Notes: generated by a model from the sequence alone, not told the origin. DNA of 64,000 bases from Niabella sp. (GCF_030150205.1 NZ_JASLGT010000032.1:1-64000), one strand, 5' to 3'. Numbered from the stretch's first letter, positions 26,011 to 36,334 are shown. Made by a program: numbers and translations.

Positions 26011-29000
26011 ATGAAAAGAAAAACCCTGCTGTGTTTTTCAGGACTGAAACGGCTTGTGCTTGGTCTCTCACTCTGTTATACGTTGATTTGTATTACAACT
26101 GCCGCTGCACAGGCGCAGGATACTATTAAGGTATTTGGCAAAGTAATGAATACAGACGGTGCTTCAATAGAGAACGCATCGGTAAGTATCAAAGGTACTT
26201 CCCGGGGAATGGTAACAGATCCGAACGGTAATTTTTTTATCATGGCATCTTCCGGCAAAGACTCCATCGAAGTGTCGGCCGTAGATTATAAGCCGAAAAC
26301 GGTACTGGCCCGTAGCGGCAAAGAGTTGGTGATTGTACTGGAGTCTGATGAAAAAGTGCAGGGGCTCGACCAGGTGGTAGTGCAGGTGGGGTTTGAATCG
26401 CGCAGAAAAGAGCAGGTAGTGGGTGCGGTAACCTCTGTGAACCCGGAAGAGTTGCGGATTCCCTCCAGCAATCTTACCACGGCGCTGGCAGGGCGGGTGG
26501 CTGGAGTAATAGGATACCAGCGTACCGGGGAGCCGGGCCGCGATAATGCAGAGTTTTTCGTAAGAGGCGTAACCACCTTCGGATATAAGAACAGTCCGCT
26601 GATCCTGATAGACGGCATCGAATCCTCCAGTACAGACCTGGCCCGCCTTACGGTGGATGATATTGCTGCCTTTTCCATTTTAAAAGATGCTACCGCTACT
26701 GCCGTATATGGTGCAAGAGGAGCAAATGGTGTGATCCTGGTAAATACCAAAAAGGGAAAAGTAGGCAGTGCAAAAATATCCCTGCGCGTAGACCAGGCTT
26801 TTTCCATGCCCACCAAAAACATAGAACTTGCGGACCCGGTCACCTATATGAAAATGGCCAATGAAGCCGTGCTTACCAGGAATCCGCTGGGTGATATTCT
26901 CTACTCAGAAGACAAGATCAACCGCACCGGTCAGCCAGGAGCCAGTCCCTATATTTATCCGGCTAATGACTGGAGGAAGATATTATTTAAGGATTATACC
27001 AGCAACCAGCGCTATGCGCTTAACGTAAGTGGCGGTGGCGGCGTGGCCCGCTACTTTGTTTCCGGCGCCTTAAACCAGGATAACGGTGTGCTGAAGGTAG
27101 ACCCTGTAAATAACTTTAACAGCAATATCAACCTCAAAAGCTACTCATTGCGCTCCAATATAGATATTGATCTTACCAAGAGCACTATGCTTACGGTAAG
27201 GCTGTATGGGAATTTTGACGACTACCGGGGACCGATCAACAACGGGGAGGAAATGTACGGGATGGTGATGCACTCCAACCCGGTGCAGTTCCCGGCCACC
27301 TTTCCAAAAGATTCGGCCCATTCGTTTGTAAAACATATTCTCTTTGGCAACAATGTTACCCGCAGCAACCGGGGTTCCCTCTACCTGAATCCTTATGCGG
27401 AAATGGTAAAGGGCTACCGGGACTGGAACCGGTCCAAAATGATGGCGCAGCTGGAAGTTGCCCAGAACCTGGGATCGCTGATAAAGGGGCTTAATTTCCG
27501 GGGTATGCTCAATGTGGAGCGCTATGCTTATAATACAGTAGTTCGTTCCTACAATCCCTTCTATTACGAGGTTTCCAATTACGATCCCATTACCCAGGAA
27601 TACAGGTATAATGTCATCAACTCCTCGGCCAACGATCATGCAATAGGAACAATAGGAACAGAGTATTTAAATTATAGCAGTAACCCGCTTGAAAGAGAGG
27701 TTAATGCAAATTTTTATGCCCAGGGTGTTTTGAATTATGATAACCGGATCCATGAAAAACATTCCATCAGTGGCATGCTGGTAGGTATTGTACAGCAGCG
27801 GCTCAATTCCGCTGCCAACTCATTATTAAATTCATTGCCTTTACGAAATACAGGGCTTTCGGGGCGCTTTACTTATGGCTATGACAGCCGGTATCATGCC
27901 GAATTCAATTTTGGGTATAATGGTTCCGAACGGTTTTATAAGGACAAACGTTTTGGATTTTTCCCATCCGGAGGGATCGCCTGGACCATTCATAACGAGC
28001 CCTTCTTTGAGAAATTACGGAATACGGTCAATACACTGAAGCTTCGCTACACCTACGGTGTCATCGGCAATGATGCCATCGGCTCTCCGGACGATCGCTT
28101 CTTCTATTTATCGGAAGTTAATATGAATGTTCCAGGGAGAGGGGCCAGTTTTGGACGAGACCTGGTTGGCACAAGCAAGTACCTGAATGGCGTTTCCGTT
28201 GGCCGGTATGCCAATGAAGACATTACCTGGGAAAAATCGTACCAGCAAAACCTGGGCCTGGAGCTTGGGTTATTCAACGCCGTTACCCTGAACGTGGATT
28301 TCTTTAAACAGCACCGTACCAACATCCTGATGACAAGGGCATTTATCCCAACCACTATGGGACTATCGGCGCCCATACGGGCAAATGTTGGAGAACAAGC
28401 TTCGCAGGGTATTGATGCTTCGCTTACGGTAAGCAAAACCTTCGGCAGCGGTTTGTTCCTTTCGGCCATGGGAAACTTTACCTATGCTACCAATAAGTAC
28501 CTGGTAAATGAAGAACCGCAGTATAAGGAACCCTGGCGCTCCAAAGTGGGGCAAAATGTAAATCAGACTTATGGGTATATTGCAGAGCGCCTTTTTGTAG
28601 ATGATGAAGAGGCGCTTAATTCCCCGGCTCAGAACTTTGGCCGCCAGGTGCTGGGAGGTGATATTAAATTCCTGGATGTAAATGGCGATGGACGCATTAC
28701 AGAAGCCGACCGGGTGCCGATCGGTTATCCTACGGTGCCTGAAATTGTTTACGGCTTTGGGCCCTCGCTATCCTATAAAAGTTTTGACCTGTCTTTGTTT
28801 TTCCAGGGTATGGCCCACGAATCATTCTGGATTAATTATGTAACGCCAAGAGCCGACAAACCTTACTGGGCGGTCAATCCATTTGTGGGCGACCGGCAGG
28901 TGCTTAAAGTAATTGCCGATGATTACTGGAGCGAACAAAACCAGAACATTTATGCCTTCTGGCCCCGCCTCAGTAATTTTGATCATCCGAATAATGCACA

Positions 29001-29244
29001 AACAAGTACCTGGTTTATGCGCAATGGAGGATTTTTACGCCTCAAAACAGTAGAGATTGGCTACACCCTGCCGCAAAAGCTAACCAACAAAATACGTTCC
29101 TCCGGTATCCGGATCTATTTTAGCGGGAACAACCTGCTTACATTCAGCAAATTCAAACTCTGGGATGTGGAGATGGGCGGTAATGGCCTGGGCTACCCCA
29201 TTCAAAAAGTATACAACCTGGGTGTTCACTTCAATTTTAATTAA
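26011..29244 (+). CDS. SusC/RagA-family TonB-linked transporter (pair 3)
   Basis: Third SusC-like transporter, 1077 residues, heading the second glycan operon. It has a signal peptide (about 1-36, AAAQAQ), a carboxypeptidase-regulatory-like domain (about 38-120; VFGKVMNTDGASIENASVSI), a plug (about 130-250: VRGVTTFGYKNSPLILIDG, ILKDATATAVYGARGANGV) and a complete barrel ending YNLGVHFNFN. No STN domain is present. It differs clearly from the two upstream SusC proteins in loop sequences, so it probably handles a related but different glycan fragment. The SusD partner follows by 19 bp. Confidence 0.95.
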   Translation: MKRKTLLCFSGLKRLVLGLSLCYTLICITTAAAQAQDTIKVFGKVMNTDGASIENASVSIKGTSRGMVTDPNGNFFIMASSGKDSIEVSAVDYKPKTVLARSGKELVIVLESDEKVQGLDQVVVQVGFESRRKEQVVGAVTSVNPEELRIPSSNLTTALAGRVAGVIGYQRTGEPGRDNAEFFVRGVTTFGYKNSPLILIDGIESSSTDLARLTVDDIAAFSILKDATATAVYGARGANGVILVNTKKGKVGSAKISLRVDQAFSMPTKNIELADPVTYMKMANEAVLTRNPLGDILYSEDKINRTGQPGASPYIYPANDWRKILFKDYTSNQRYALNVSGGGGVARYFVSGALNQDNGVLKVDPVNNFNSNINLKSYSLRSNIDIDLTKSTMLTVRLYGNFDDYRGPINNGEEMYGMVMHSNPVQFPATFPKDSAHSFVKHILFGNNVTRSNRGSLYLNPYAEMVKGYRDWNRSKMMAQLEVAQNLGSLIKGLNFRGMLNVERYAYNTVVRSYNPFYYEVSNYDPITQEYRYNVINSSANDHAIGTIGTEYLNYSSNPLEREVNANFYAQGVLNYDNRIHEKHSISGMLVGIVQQRLNSAANSLLNSLPLRNTGLSGRFTYGYDSRYHAEFNFGYNGSERFYKDKRFGFFPSGGIAWTIHNEPFFEKLRNTVNTLKLRYTYGVIGNDAIGSPDDRFFYLSEVNMNVPGRGASFGRDLVGTSKYLNGVSVGRYANEDITWEKSYQQNLGLELGLFNAVTLNVDFFKQHRTNILMTRAFIPTTMGLSAPIRANVGEQASQGIDASLTVSKTFGSGLFLSAMGNFTYATNKYLVNEEPQYKEPWRSKVGQNVNQTYGYIAERLFVDDEEALNSPAQNFGRQVLGGDIKFLDVNGDGRITEADRVPIGYPTVPEIVYGFGPSLSYKSFDLSLFFQGMAHESFWINYVTPRADKPYWAVNPFVGDRQVLKVIADDYWSEQNQNIYAFWPRLSNFDHPNNAQTSTWFMRNGGFLRLKTVEIGYTLPQKLTNKIRSSGIRIYFSGNNLLTFSKFKLWDVEMGGNGLGYPIQKVYNLGVHFNFN

Positions 29245-29263
29245 ACGGATTAAAATGCATATA

Positions 29264-31150
29264 ATGAAAAAAATTGCCGGCTGCGTTTTTATAGGGATCG
29301 TCTGCTGTTTTGCTTCCTGCAGGAAATACCTCGACATTGTTCCCGATAATGTGGCCACCCTTGACAACGCCTTTGCGATGCGTGGTGAGGCAGAAAAATA
29401 CCTGTTTACCTGTTACTCCTATATGCCGCGGGACGCTGAGCCCAATGGTAGCCCGGCCTTATTCGGCGGTGATGAAATATGGGAGCTCCCGGATATCAGT
29501 GAAACCAGCACATACCGGCGGCTTGCAGAGGGCGATCAGAACGTGATCAATCCTATTGGAGGTGATTACTGGTCTGCCATGTATCGTGCCATCCGGGACT
29601 GTAATATCTTCCTCGAAAATATCGGCAGGGTACCGGATATGGAGCCCCGGGAAAAAAGGCAATGGATTGCCGAGGTAAAAGTACTGAAAGCTTTTTATCA
29701 CTTCCTGTTGCTGCGGATGTATGGTCCCATACCCGTGGTAAGGGTTAACCTGCCGATCTCTGCTGGTGTTAATGAAGTAAAAGTGCTGCGCGAGCCGGTA
29801 GACTCCTGCTTCAATTATATAGCACAGCTCCTGGATGAAGCAAAAGGCGACCTGCCGGCAACCATTGTAGACCCACAGTATAACGGGAAAATAACCGCGC
29901 CTGTAGCATACAGCCTTAAAGCCAAAGTGCTCACTTTTGCCGCCAGCCCGCTCTTTAACGGAAATGCCGATGAAGCCAGTCTCAAAAACCCGGACGGAAC
30001 ACCGCTGTTTAATACGGAATCTTCCGTGGCAAAGTGGCAGCGGGCTGCCGATGCCTGCCGGGAGGCCATCGCTGTATGTGAAACGGCCGGTATGGCATTG
30101 TATAAGCATCCCAATGTAAAAGCAGCATTTCTGATCAGCGATACCACCCAAACCGAACTGAGTCTGCGCATGGCCTTCTCAGAAAAATGGAATTCCGAGA
30201 TCATCTGGGCCAATACCCAAAGCTGGATCAGCCGGATGCAGATCCTTGCATCGCCCGATTGGGATCCCAGTCCGCAGGCAAGGGTATGGATGGATAACCG
30301 GTACAACGCACCTTTAAAAATAGCAGAACAGTTTTATACCAGCAACGGGTTGCCTATAAATGAAGATAAGACCTGGAACTATGCAGACCGGTATACGACC
30401 CGCACCGCTACGGCCGCTCACCGCCGGTACCTGAGAAATGGGTTTGTTACGGCGGCGCTTAATTTTAGCCGCGAACCCAGGTTTTACGCCTACCTGGGTT
30501 TTGATGGCGGCATCTGGTATGGCCAGGGTAAATTTAATGATAAAAATGCCGATGATCTTTATTGGCTCCGGTTTAAGCTGGGCGACCCGATCGGCAAAGC
30601 CTCCAGCTTCCAGGGACCTGTAACCGGTTACCCCATTAAAAAATGGATCCACCCCGATAATGTAAGAAGCCCATCCAGCTATACCACCATTCAGTATCCC
30701 TGGCCATTGATGCGCCTGGCTGATCTGTATCTTTTATACAGTGAATGCCTGAATGAAGTGAAAGGGCCGGATCCGGAAGTGTTTTTGTACCTGGATAAAG
30801 TAAGGGAGCGGGCCGGCATTCCCGGGGTGCTTGCCGCCTGGGCTAACTTCTCTACCAACCCGGCAAAAGTAACCACGAAAAATGGTGTAAGGGAGATCAT
30901 TCAGCGGGAACGGTTAAATGAACTGGCATTTGAGGAACAGCGTTTCTGGGACCTGCGCCGCTGGAAACTGGCTCTTACAGAAATGAACAAAACAATTACC
31001 GGCTGGAACGTTTACGGCTCCTCCACCGAATCCTACTACAGGCCTACCAATATTTTCCAGCAGCGGTTTGGTATAAAAGATTATTTCTGGCCCATATCGG
31101 AAAGTGATCTCAATGTAAATACGAACCTGGTACAAAATATCGGATGGTAG
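29264..31150 (+). CDS. SusD/RagB-family surface glycan-binding lipoprotein (pair 3)
   Basis: Partner of the third SusC. The frame is open back into the SusC gene, but ATG 29264 gives a clean lipoprotein signal (MKKIAGCVFIGIVCCFASC, Cys19) and 628 residues; ATG 29255 is also possible. SusD hallmarks are KYLDIVPDN just after the lipid Cys, AEVKVLKAFYHFLLLRMYGP, LKAKVLTFAASPLFNG, and the C-terminal RERLNELAFEEQRFWDLRRW with the final VQNIGW. It is expected to sit on the outer-membrane surface as the lid of the transporter. Confidence 0.94.
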   Translation: MKKIAGCVFIGIVCCFASCRKYLDIVPDNVATLDNAFAMRGEAEKYLFTCYSYMPRDAEPNGSPALFGGDEIWELPDISETSTYRRLAEGDQNVINPIGGDYWSAMYRAIRDCNIFLENIGRVPDMEPREKRQWIAEVKVLKAFYHFLLLRMYGPIPVVRVNLPISAGVNEVKVLREPVDSCFNYIAQLLDEAKGDLPATIVDPQYNGKITAPVAYSLKAKVLTFAASPLFNGNADEASLKNPDGTPLFNTESSVAKWQRAADACREAIAVCETAGMALYKHPNVKAAFLISDTTQTELSLRMAFSEKWNSEIIWANTQSWISRMQILASPDWDPSPQARVWMDNRYNAPLKIAEQFYTSNGLPINEDKTWNYADRYTTRTATAAHRRYLRNGFVTAALNFSREPRFYAYLGFDGGIWYGQGKFNDKNADDLYWLRFKLGDPIGKASSFQGPVTGYPIKKWIHPDNVRSPSSYTTIQYPWPLMRLADLYLLYSECLNEVKGPDPEVFLYLDKVRERAGIPGVLAAWANFSTNPAKVTTKNGVREIIQRERLNELAFEEQRFWDLRRWKLALTEMNKTITGWNVYGSSTESYYRPTNIFQQRFGIKDYFWPISESDLNVNTNLVQNIGW

Positions 31151-31181
31151 GAATAGCAACTTAATATTTTAAATTTTATCA

Positions 31182-32399
31182 ATGATGGAACGAAAATACC
31201 GGCTGTGGCTTTTAGGACTTCTTTCGCTGTTAATGCTCAACTGTAACCGGAAGGAAAACTATCTCAATTATACAGATGCGAACCTGCCTGCGCCGGCACA
31301 GGTACAGGATGCAAGAGTGATTCCCCGGAGCGGCGGAGCATACATTGTTTACAAAATACCCAAAGACCCCAACCTCCGGTATGTAAAAGCCGTATATGAA
31401 ACGGCACCCGGTTCCAAATGGGAGGTGAAATCTTCTTATTACACAGATACGCTAAAAATAGAAGGCTTTGGCGATACCGAAGAATACGATGTAAAGCTGT
31501 ACAGCGTGGGGAAAAATGAAAAAGCGTCTGATCCGCTGGTGGTAAAGATAAAACCGCTCACGCCTGCCATTCAATCGGTATATGAAACGCTGAGTATTGG
31601 AGGAACCTTCGGCGGAATTAATGTGAAACTTCAGAATCCGGAACGTGCGAACCTGGCAGTAGTGATCCTGCAGGATACCCTGCGCAATGGTAATTACAGC
31701 GAGCTCACCACCTATTATACCGCAGCGGATCGCGTTAATTTTTCTGTAAGAGGGATGGATACTACCGAAAGAAAGTTCGCCGTACTGTTAAGAGACCGCT
31801 GGAACAATAAAACGGCACAAAAGAATGCCATCATAAAGCCCTGGTTTGAAAAGCAGATCGATAAAGGCAGCTGGAAAGCGATGGAGCTGCCGGGAGATAA
31901 TTACGAGTATGTAGAAAACTACCCCCTGCGCAAAATATTTGACGGAGGCTTTGGCTACTGTTGTCTTTTTGCTACCAGGGGCTACCAGTTGCCGCAAACC
32001 TTTACCCTCGACCTGGGCCGCCCGGTGGCCATCAGCCGCATGCGAACCTGGCTGCACCCCGAAGGCGCTTACCAGGGATCGCACCCCAAAAATTTTGAAA
32101 TATGGGGTGCCAACAGCGTGAACCCGGATGGCGATTATGTAGACCTTGAAAATAAGATCTACCGTAGTAACTGGGTAAAACTGGGAACGTTCAGCTCTTT
32201 TAAACCATCGGGTGAAGGGCCGGTAACAACAGAAGACAAGGATTATGCCCTTAACAGGGGAGAGGAGTTTGAGTTTGAAGCCGGCATCCCCACGGTAAGA
32301 TATATCCGCTTTAAAACATTAAATACCTGGGGCATTTCCAGCGGTCAAACGCAGATCGTGATACAGGAGCTGACCTTGTGGGGACAGGATGGACAATAA
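31182..32399 (+). CDS. DUF4959/DUF5126/DUF5000-type surface lipoprotein
   Basis: 405-residue lipoprotein (lipobox ...LMLNC, Cys21), built like the Bacteroidota glycan-locus family with DUF4959 (about 25-125), DUF5126 (about 128-225) and a C-terminal discoidin-like DUF5000 domain (about 240-403). The last domain shows FTLDLGRPVAISRMRTW, FEIWGA and VRYIRFK, the usual F5/8-type C layout. Such proteins follow SusD genes and are thought to bind glycan at the cell surface. It lies 31 bp after the SusD gene, and the next gene has the same kind of C-terminal domain. Domain names are from memory of family sequences, not a search. Confidence 0.82.
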   Translation: MMERKYRLWLLGLLSLLMLNCNRKENYLNYTDANLPAPAQVQDARVIPRSGGAYIVYKIPKDPNLRYVKAVYETAPGSKWEVKSSYYTDTLKIEGFGDTEEYDVKLYSVGKNEKASDPLVVKIKPLTPAIQSVYETLSIGGTFGGINVKLQNPERANLAVVILQDTLRNGNYSELTTYYTAADRVNFSVRGMDTTERKFAVLLRDRWNNKTAQKNAIIKPWFEKQIDKGSWKAMELPGDNYEYVENYPLRKIFDGGFGYCCLFATRGYQLPQTFTLDLGRPVAISRMRTWLHPEGAYQGSHPKNFEIWGANSVNPDGDYVDLENKIYRSNWVKLGTFSSFKPSGEGPVTTEDKDYALNRGEEFEFEAGIPTVRYIRFKTLNTWGISSGQTQIVIQELTLWGQDGQ

Positions 32400-32429
32400 T
32401 CATGCTATCGTAAAATTAATTAGAGCAAT

Positions 32430-33620
32430 ATGAAAATCAATACAGGTCTGTTTATGGCAGCGCTGGTAATTTTGGTCATTGGCGGCTGTAAGAAAATGGA
32501 TGATCCATATAAGAAATATATAGTACCCGAAGGCATCACTTATGTAGAACGGGCCAAAGCGGTAAAAACATATTCGGGCCTGAACCGGGTTAAGTTTACC
32601 TGGGCGGCACCGGTAGATCCCACTGTTTCCAAAGCCCGTATTTACTGGAATAATTTTGCAGACTCTGCAGAATTCAAAATACCTGGGAATATAGACACGG
32701 TTTCCTATTTTTTGAATATACCTGAGGGAATGTATTCGTTTATTATCAAAACCTTTGATGATGCGGGTAAACATTCCGTTCCGGTAGAGGTACAGGGCCG
32801 TTCCATAGGAGCTATCTTTCTCTCCAATATGTTTAACCGCCCGCTGAGCGAGAGCTTTGTAGACAATACAAACGGAAAGCTGTTATTAACCTGGGGTGGT
32901 GCAGACACCTATAATGGAAGCATCGGACATGAACTTACCTATACGGATGCCACCGGTGTTGTTAAGAAGATCTTTGTAACACCGGAGTCGGCAAATACCA
33001 CGCTTGCCGATTATAAATCCGGAACGGATCTTTCCTATACCACCTGGTACCGGGCCGATACAACGTCTGTTGATACGTTAAAAACCAGCCCGGCATTGAT
33101 TCCGTCAAAAGCCATCGTGTATAAGCTCGATAAATCGAAATTTAAGGCGGTCAGGCTTCCGGGTGATGCCGGTGAAATGGCTTCTATTTTCCCCACATGG
33201 CGTATTGAAAATATGTGGGACGGCCGAACCAATGCAGACCCCGGTTATCATTCACCCGATATTCTAAAACCCGCTCATGTTACCTTTGAATTAGGTACAC
33301 CGGATTACGCCCTGTATTCATTCCGGTTATGGCAGCGTACAGACTGGGGATCGACGTATTCGGAAGGTAACCCCAAAACATTTTCGCTATGGGGCAGCAA
33401 TAATCCGCCGGCAGACGGCAGCTGGACGAACTGGACCAAGCTGGGCGATTTCACCTCAGGCACACATAATGTTACGGCAGGGGAGCTTTTTCTGATTCCG
33501 CCGGGTGCACAGGCCTACCGGTACATCCGGATACAGGTGCACTCCACCTGGAACCCCAAACCAACCCAGGCCATACAGATCATGGAAATTGAGTTGATGG
33601 GCAATTTTAGCAAACCCTGA
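32430..33620 (+). CDS. DUF4998-type lipoprotein with C-terminal discoidin-like domain
   Basis: 396-residue lipoprotein (lipobox VIGGC, Cys20). The N-terminal part (YIVPEGITYVERAKAVKTYS, ... RIYWNN) matches the DUF4998 type with Ig-like repeats. Residues about 245-396 form an F5/8-type C domain (HVTFELGTPDYALYSFRLWQ, FSLWGSNN, YRYIRIQVHSTW). It is a common companion of the DUF5000 protein in Bacteroidota glycan loci, and the pair probably acts as accessory surface glycan-binding proteins. The gap to the previous gene is 30 bp. Confidence 0.8.
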   Translation: MKINTGLFMAALVILVIGGCKKMDDPYKKYIVPEGITYVERAKAVKTYSGLNRVKFTWAAPVDPTVSKARIYWNNFADSAEFKIPGNIDTVSYFLNIPEGMYSFIIKTFDDAGKHSVPVEVQGRSIGAIFLSNMFNRPLSESFVDNTNGKLLLTWGGADTYNGSIGHELTYTDATGVVKKIFVTPESANTTLADYKSGTDLSYTTWYRADTTSVDTLKTSPALIPSKAIVYKLDKSKFKAVRLPGDAGEMASIFPTWRIENMWDGRTNADPGYHSPDILKPAHVTFELGTPDYALYSFRLWQRTDWGSTYSEGNPKTFSLWGSNNPPADGSWTNWTKLGDFTSGTHNVTAGELFLIPPGAQAYRYIRIQVHSTWNPKPTQAIQIMEIELMGNFSKP

Positions 33621-33662
33621 TCGTCCGTCGTTCATTTATAAAATCGTATAAAACACAGGTAC

Positions 33663-34925
33663 ATGAAACGCATGTTGGGAGTGGTAGTATGCTGGAGCCT
33701 GATTGTTACAGCGCATGCAGCTACGGTAAAAGATACGCTTCCCGGTTCTTTTTCAATCGGCATCTTCTATGGGCCGATGCCGGAAATGACCAATGATGAA
33801 CAGTTCCGCTGGATCAAAGAGGCCAATGTGGATTTTATCCAGTTTATAGGGGATAGTCTTTTTAACGTTGGTAAGGATGCCGCCGTAGCAGAACGCAGAA
33901 ACCTCCGCATCCTCGACCTGGCGGCCCGGTATGGGCTGCACTATTTTGTGCGTGACCCGCGTGTGCGGGGCAGCGAAGCAGATATTGCTGCAATGGTGCG
34001 GGTCTATAAGCAACACCCCGGGCTGGGCGGTTATTTTATCGTAGATGAGCCAGGTAAGGAGGATCTGGCCTGGCCGGCCAACGCGTATAAAACTATATTG
34101 AAATATGACCCGGTACGTATTCCTTCCGTAAACCTGTTCCCCAATTTTGTTTACCCCGATTATGAAAAAGCCTATGTAGATGCCTGGATACAGAAGGTGG
34201 GGAAGGAAAACCTGAAACTGCTTTCCTTTGATCATTATCCGTTGCTGGCGAACGGATCTTTCGGGCCGGCGTATTTTAAAAACCTGGATGTGATCCGGCG
34301 TGCCGGCCTGCAGTATGGGATAGCCACCTCCATGTACCCGCAATCGATGGGCATTGTAAATGCTTACCGGCGACCCAACAGCAGTGAATTGCGGTACAGC
34401 GCATATACGGCATTGGCTTACGGGATCAAAAGCCTGGTATGGTTTACCTACAATACGCCGGTAGGACAGCCTGTGGAGCGCTTTACCAATGCCATCATCG
34501 ACAGCCTGGGCAACAAGACCGATTTGTACGAGTCTTTTAAAAAATTAAATGCGGAACTGAAGCAGTTGGGAAAGACCGTAGGCTTACTGGATGCAGTGGC
34601 GGTATATCATTCAGATACCCTGGATGGTACGGAAGGAATGATCATACCAGATGATTTTTTCTGGAAACCGGTGAAGGATCAACGCATGCTGCTTACGCAT
34701 TTTAAAGATCGCCGTACAAAGCAATCTTTTGTAATGGTGGTAAACAAATCGCTGAAGAACGAAGTAGCTTTTTCATTCAATGTGAATAAAGGGATTAAAA
34801 GAATACGTTACGTGTCAGCACTGGATGGAAAACAGCACGCCGTCCGGTATAAGCCAGGAGCGATCTTTACGGATTTGCTGCCACCCGGCGCAGGAAAACT
34901 ATATGCCTTAAAGGGAAACTGGTAA
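33663..34925 (+). CDS. Secreted TIM-barrel glycosidase-like protein (family not assigned)
   Basis: 420 residues with a signal peptide (about 1-19). The first ~300 residues read as a (beta/alpha)8 barrel: SIGIFYGPMPEMTNDEQFRWIKEA style strand-helix units, GGYFIVDEPG with a candidate acid Glu129 at the end of strand 4, LLSFDHYPLL near 187, and SLVWFTYNTP near 260. A small beta domain follows (about 330-420). This layout recalls clan-A enzymes such as GH42-like beta-galactosidases, but the second catalytic Glu is not obvious, so I do not give a family. It sits between the binding lipoproteins and an (alpha/alpha)6 protein in the second operon. Confidence 0.6.
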   Translation: MKRMLGVVVCWSLIVTAHAATVKDTLPGSFSIGIFYGPMPEMTNDEQFRWIKEANVDFIQFIGDSLFNVGKDAAVAERRNLRILDLAARYGLHYFVRDPRVRGSEADIAAMVRVYKQHPGLGGYFIVDEPGKEDLAWPANAYKTILKYDPVRIPSVNLFPNFVYPDYEKAYVDAWIQKVGKENLKLLSFDHYPLLANGSFGPAYFKNLDVIRRAGLQYGIATSMYPQSMGIVNAYRRPNSSELRYSAYTALAYGIKSLVWFTYNTPVGQPVERFTNAIIDSLGNKTDLYESFKKLNAELKQLGKTVGLLDAVAVYHSDTLDGTEGMIIPDDFFWKPVKDQRMLLTHFKDRRTKQSFVMVVNKSLKNEVAFSFNVNKGIKRIRYVSALDGKQHAVRYKPGAIFTDLLPPGAGKLYALKGNW

Positions 34926-34948
34926 AGTGCCTATGTAAAAAAGAAACT

Positions 34949-36334
34949 ATGCGATCCAGAAAAAAATCATGGCAGCTTTTGTTCATGAAATATTTGACCC
35001 TGTCAGCCTTCATGTTCTTTCGGCTGTGGACGTCATCCGTTTACGCACAAAAAAGAAGTATTATCCACACGGAAGACCTGCGCTTTTTAAAAGGGCTTAC
35101 ACAGGCGGTATTAGATAGCGCCCGTGTGCGTTCCGGCCAGCCGATGCCCACACCTTTCGGATTTAATAAAACGGGTGGCACCCTGATCCGTCCGGGAGGA
35201 AGGGATACCTATCCCGCTTTCTGGATAAGGGATTATGTGATGAGCCTCGAAACGGGTTTTGTAACTGCCCGCGAGCAAAAGCACCTGCTATTGCTTACGG
35301 CCGCTACGCAATGCGATCAAACGCAGATCACGAAAGGCGGCGGTATGATCCCTTATGGGGCCATTGCAGATCATATCCTGGCCGATAACCGGGTGCCGGT
35401 TTATTTTGCCGGTACCTATGATGTGGAAGAACAGGGCACCGATGCATTTGGTTTTTTTCCGCCATACTGTGATCAGTTTTATTTTATCAGGATGGCCGCA
35501 CACTATATTGCCACCACCGGTGATGGGGCGGTGCTGGATAAAATAATTAATGGTACGGCGCTGGCAGACAGGCTGGAGATCGCTTTCCGGGTTCCCCCTG
35601 CGCATTCCGGTACGCATATAGTGCATTCCATAGAGCCGTATCGCGCGGTGGATTTTGGATTCAGGGATGCCATCCATATCACGGGCGATCTGCTTTATCC
35701 CTCATTGCTGAAATATGAGGCCGCCCTGGATCTTTCGTCGATCTTTAAAAAAAAGAACAATTTTGCCAAAGCAGCCTTGTATAAGACGATTGCCGACAGT
35801 CTGAAAGTCGCCATACCAGCGATCTTTACGGATACCGGCGGCATGCTGCGGGCATCTACCGGCAAGAGCGCGCAAAAAGATGTATGGGGTACTGCGCTGG
35901 CCATTTACTTAAGGATCCTTTCGGGTAAAGCAGCAGAAAAGGCCGCGGCCTCACTTTCGGAGGCATATACGGCAGGTACCCTGGCGTATAAAGGTGCGAT
36001 ACGGCATGTGCTTACAACAGATGATTTCAGTGCTGCTACTGCCTGGGAAGGGGCCATACCCGAAGCTCCGCTAAACCAGTATCAAAACGGTGCATACTGG
36101 CATACACCGGTGGGATGGGTGGCATATGCCATCTGGCTTGTAGACGAGCAGAATGCGCAAAAGCTGGTAAAGGAGTATATTGCTGAATTAAGGGATACGG
36201 ATTTTCGAAAGGGCAGCGGTTATGCCGGTCCGCTGGAATGTTTTCATCCGCCGTCGTATACCCGCGGACCGGTTTATCTTACTTCCGTGTCCTGTCCTTA
36301 TATTGTTTTAAATGAAATGATGCATAAACCCTGA
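34949..36334 (+). CDS. Six-hairpin (alpha/alpha)6 glycosidase-like protein (family not assigned)
   Basis: 461-residue secreted protein; the N-terminus from ATG 34949 or ATG 34985 gives a signal peptide ending SVYAQ. Helical-hairpin motifs typical of six-hairpin glycosidases are seen: YPAFWIRDYVMSLETGF, FGFFPPYCDQFYFIRMAAHY, DVWGTALAIYLRIL and YQNGAYWHTPVGWVAYAIW. Candidate acids include Asp in WIRDY and Glu in WEGAIPEAP. It is comparable in fold to GH78/GH88/GH105/GH127-type catalytic domains, but I cannot match it to one. It lies 23 bp after the TIM-barrel gene and 31 bp before a GH78 gene. Confidence 0.6.
   Translation: MRSRKKSWQLLFMKYLTLSAFMFFRLWTSSVYAQKRSIIHTEDLRFLKGLTQAVLDSARVRSGQPMPTPFGFNKTGGTLIRPGGRDTYPAFWIRDYVMSLETGFVTAREQKHLLLLTAATQCDQTQITKGGGMIPYGAIADHILADNRVPVYFAGTYDVEEQGTDAFGFFPPYCDQFYFIRMAAHYIATTGDGAVLDKIINGTALADRLEIAFRVPPAHSGTHIVHSIEPYRAVDFGFRDAIHITGDLLYPSLLKYEAALDLSSIFKKKNNFAKAALYKTIADSLKVAIPAIFTDTGGMLRASTGKSAQKDVWGTALAIYLRILSGKAAEKAAASLSEAYTAGTLAYKGAIRHVLTTDDFSAATAWEGAIPEAPLNQYQNGAYWHTPVGWVAYAIWLVDEQNAQKLVKEYIAELRDTDFRKGSGYAGPLECFHPPSYTRGPVYLTSVSCPYIVLNEMMHKP

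Noticed and set aside
29459..30151. Minus-strand 230-codon open frame
   Set aside because: Fully antisense to the third SusD gene; no recognisable domain.
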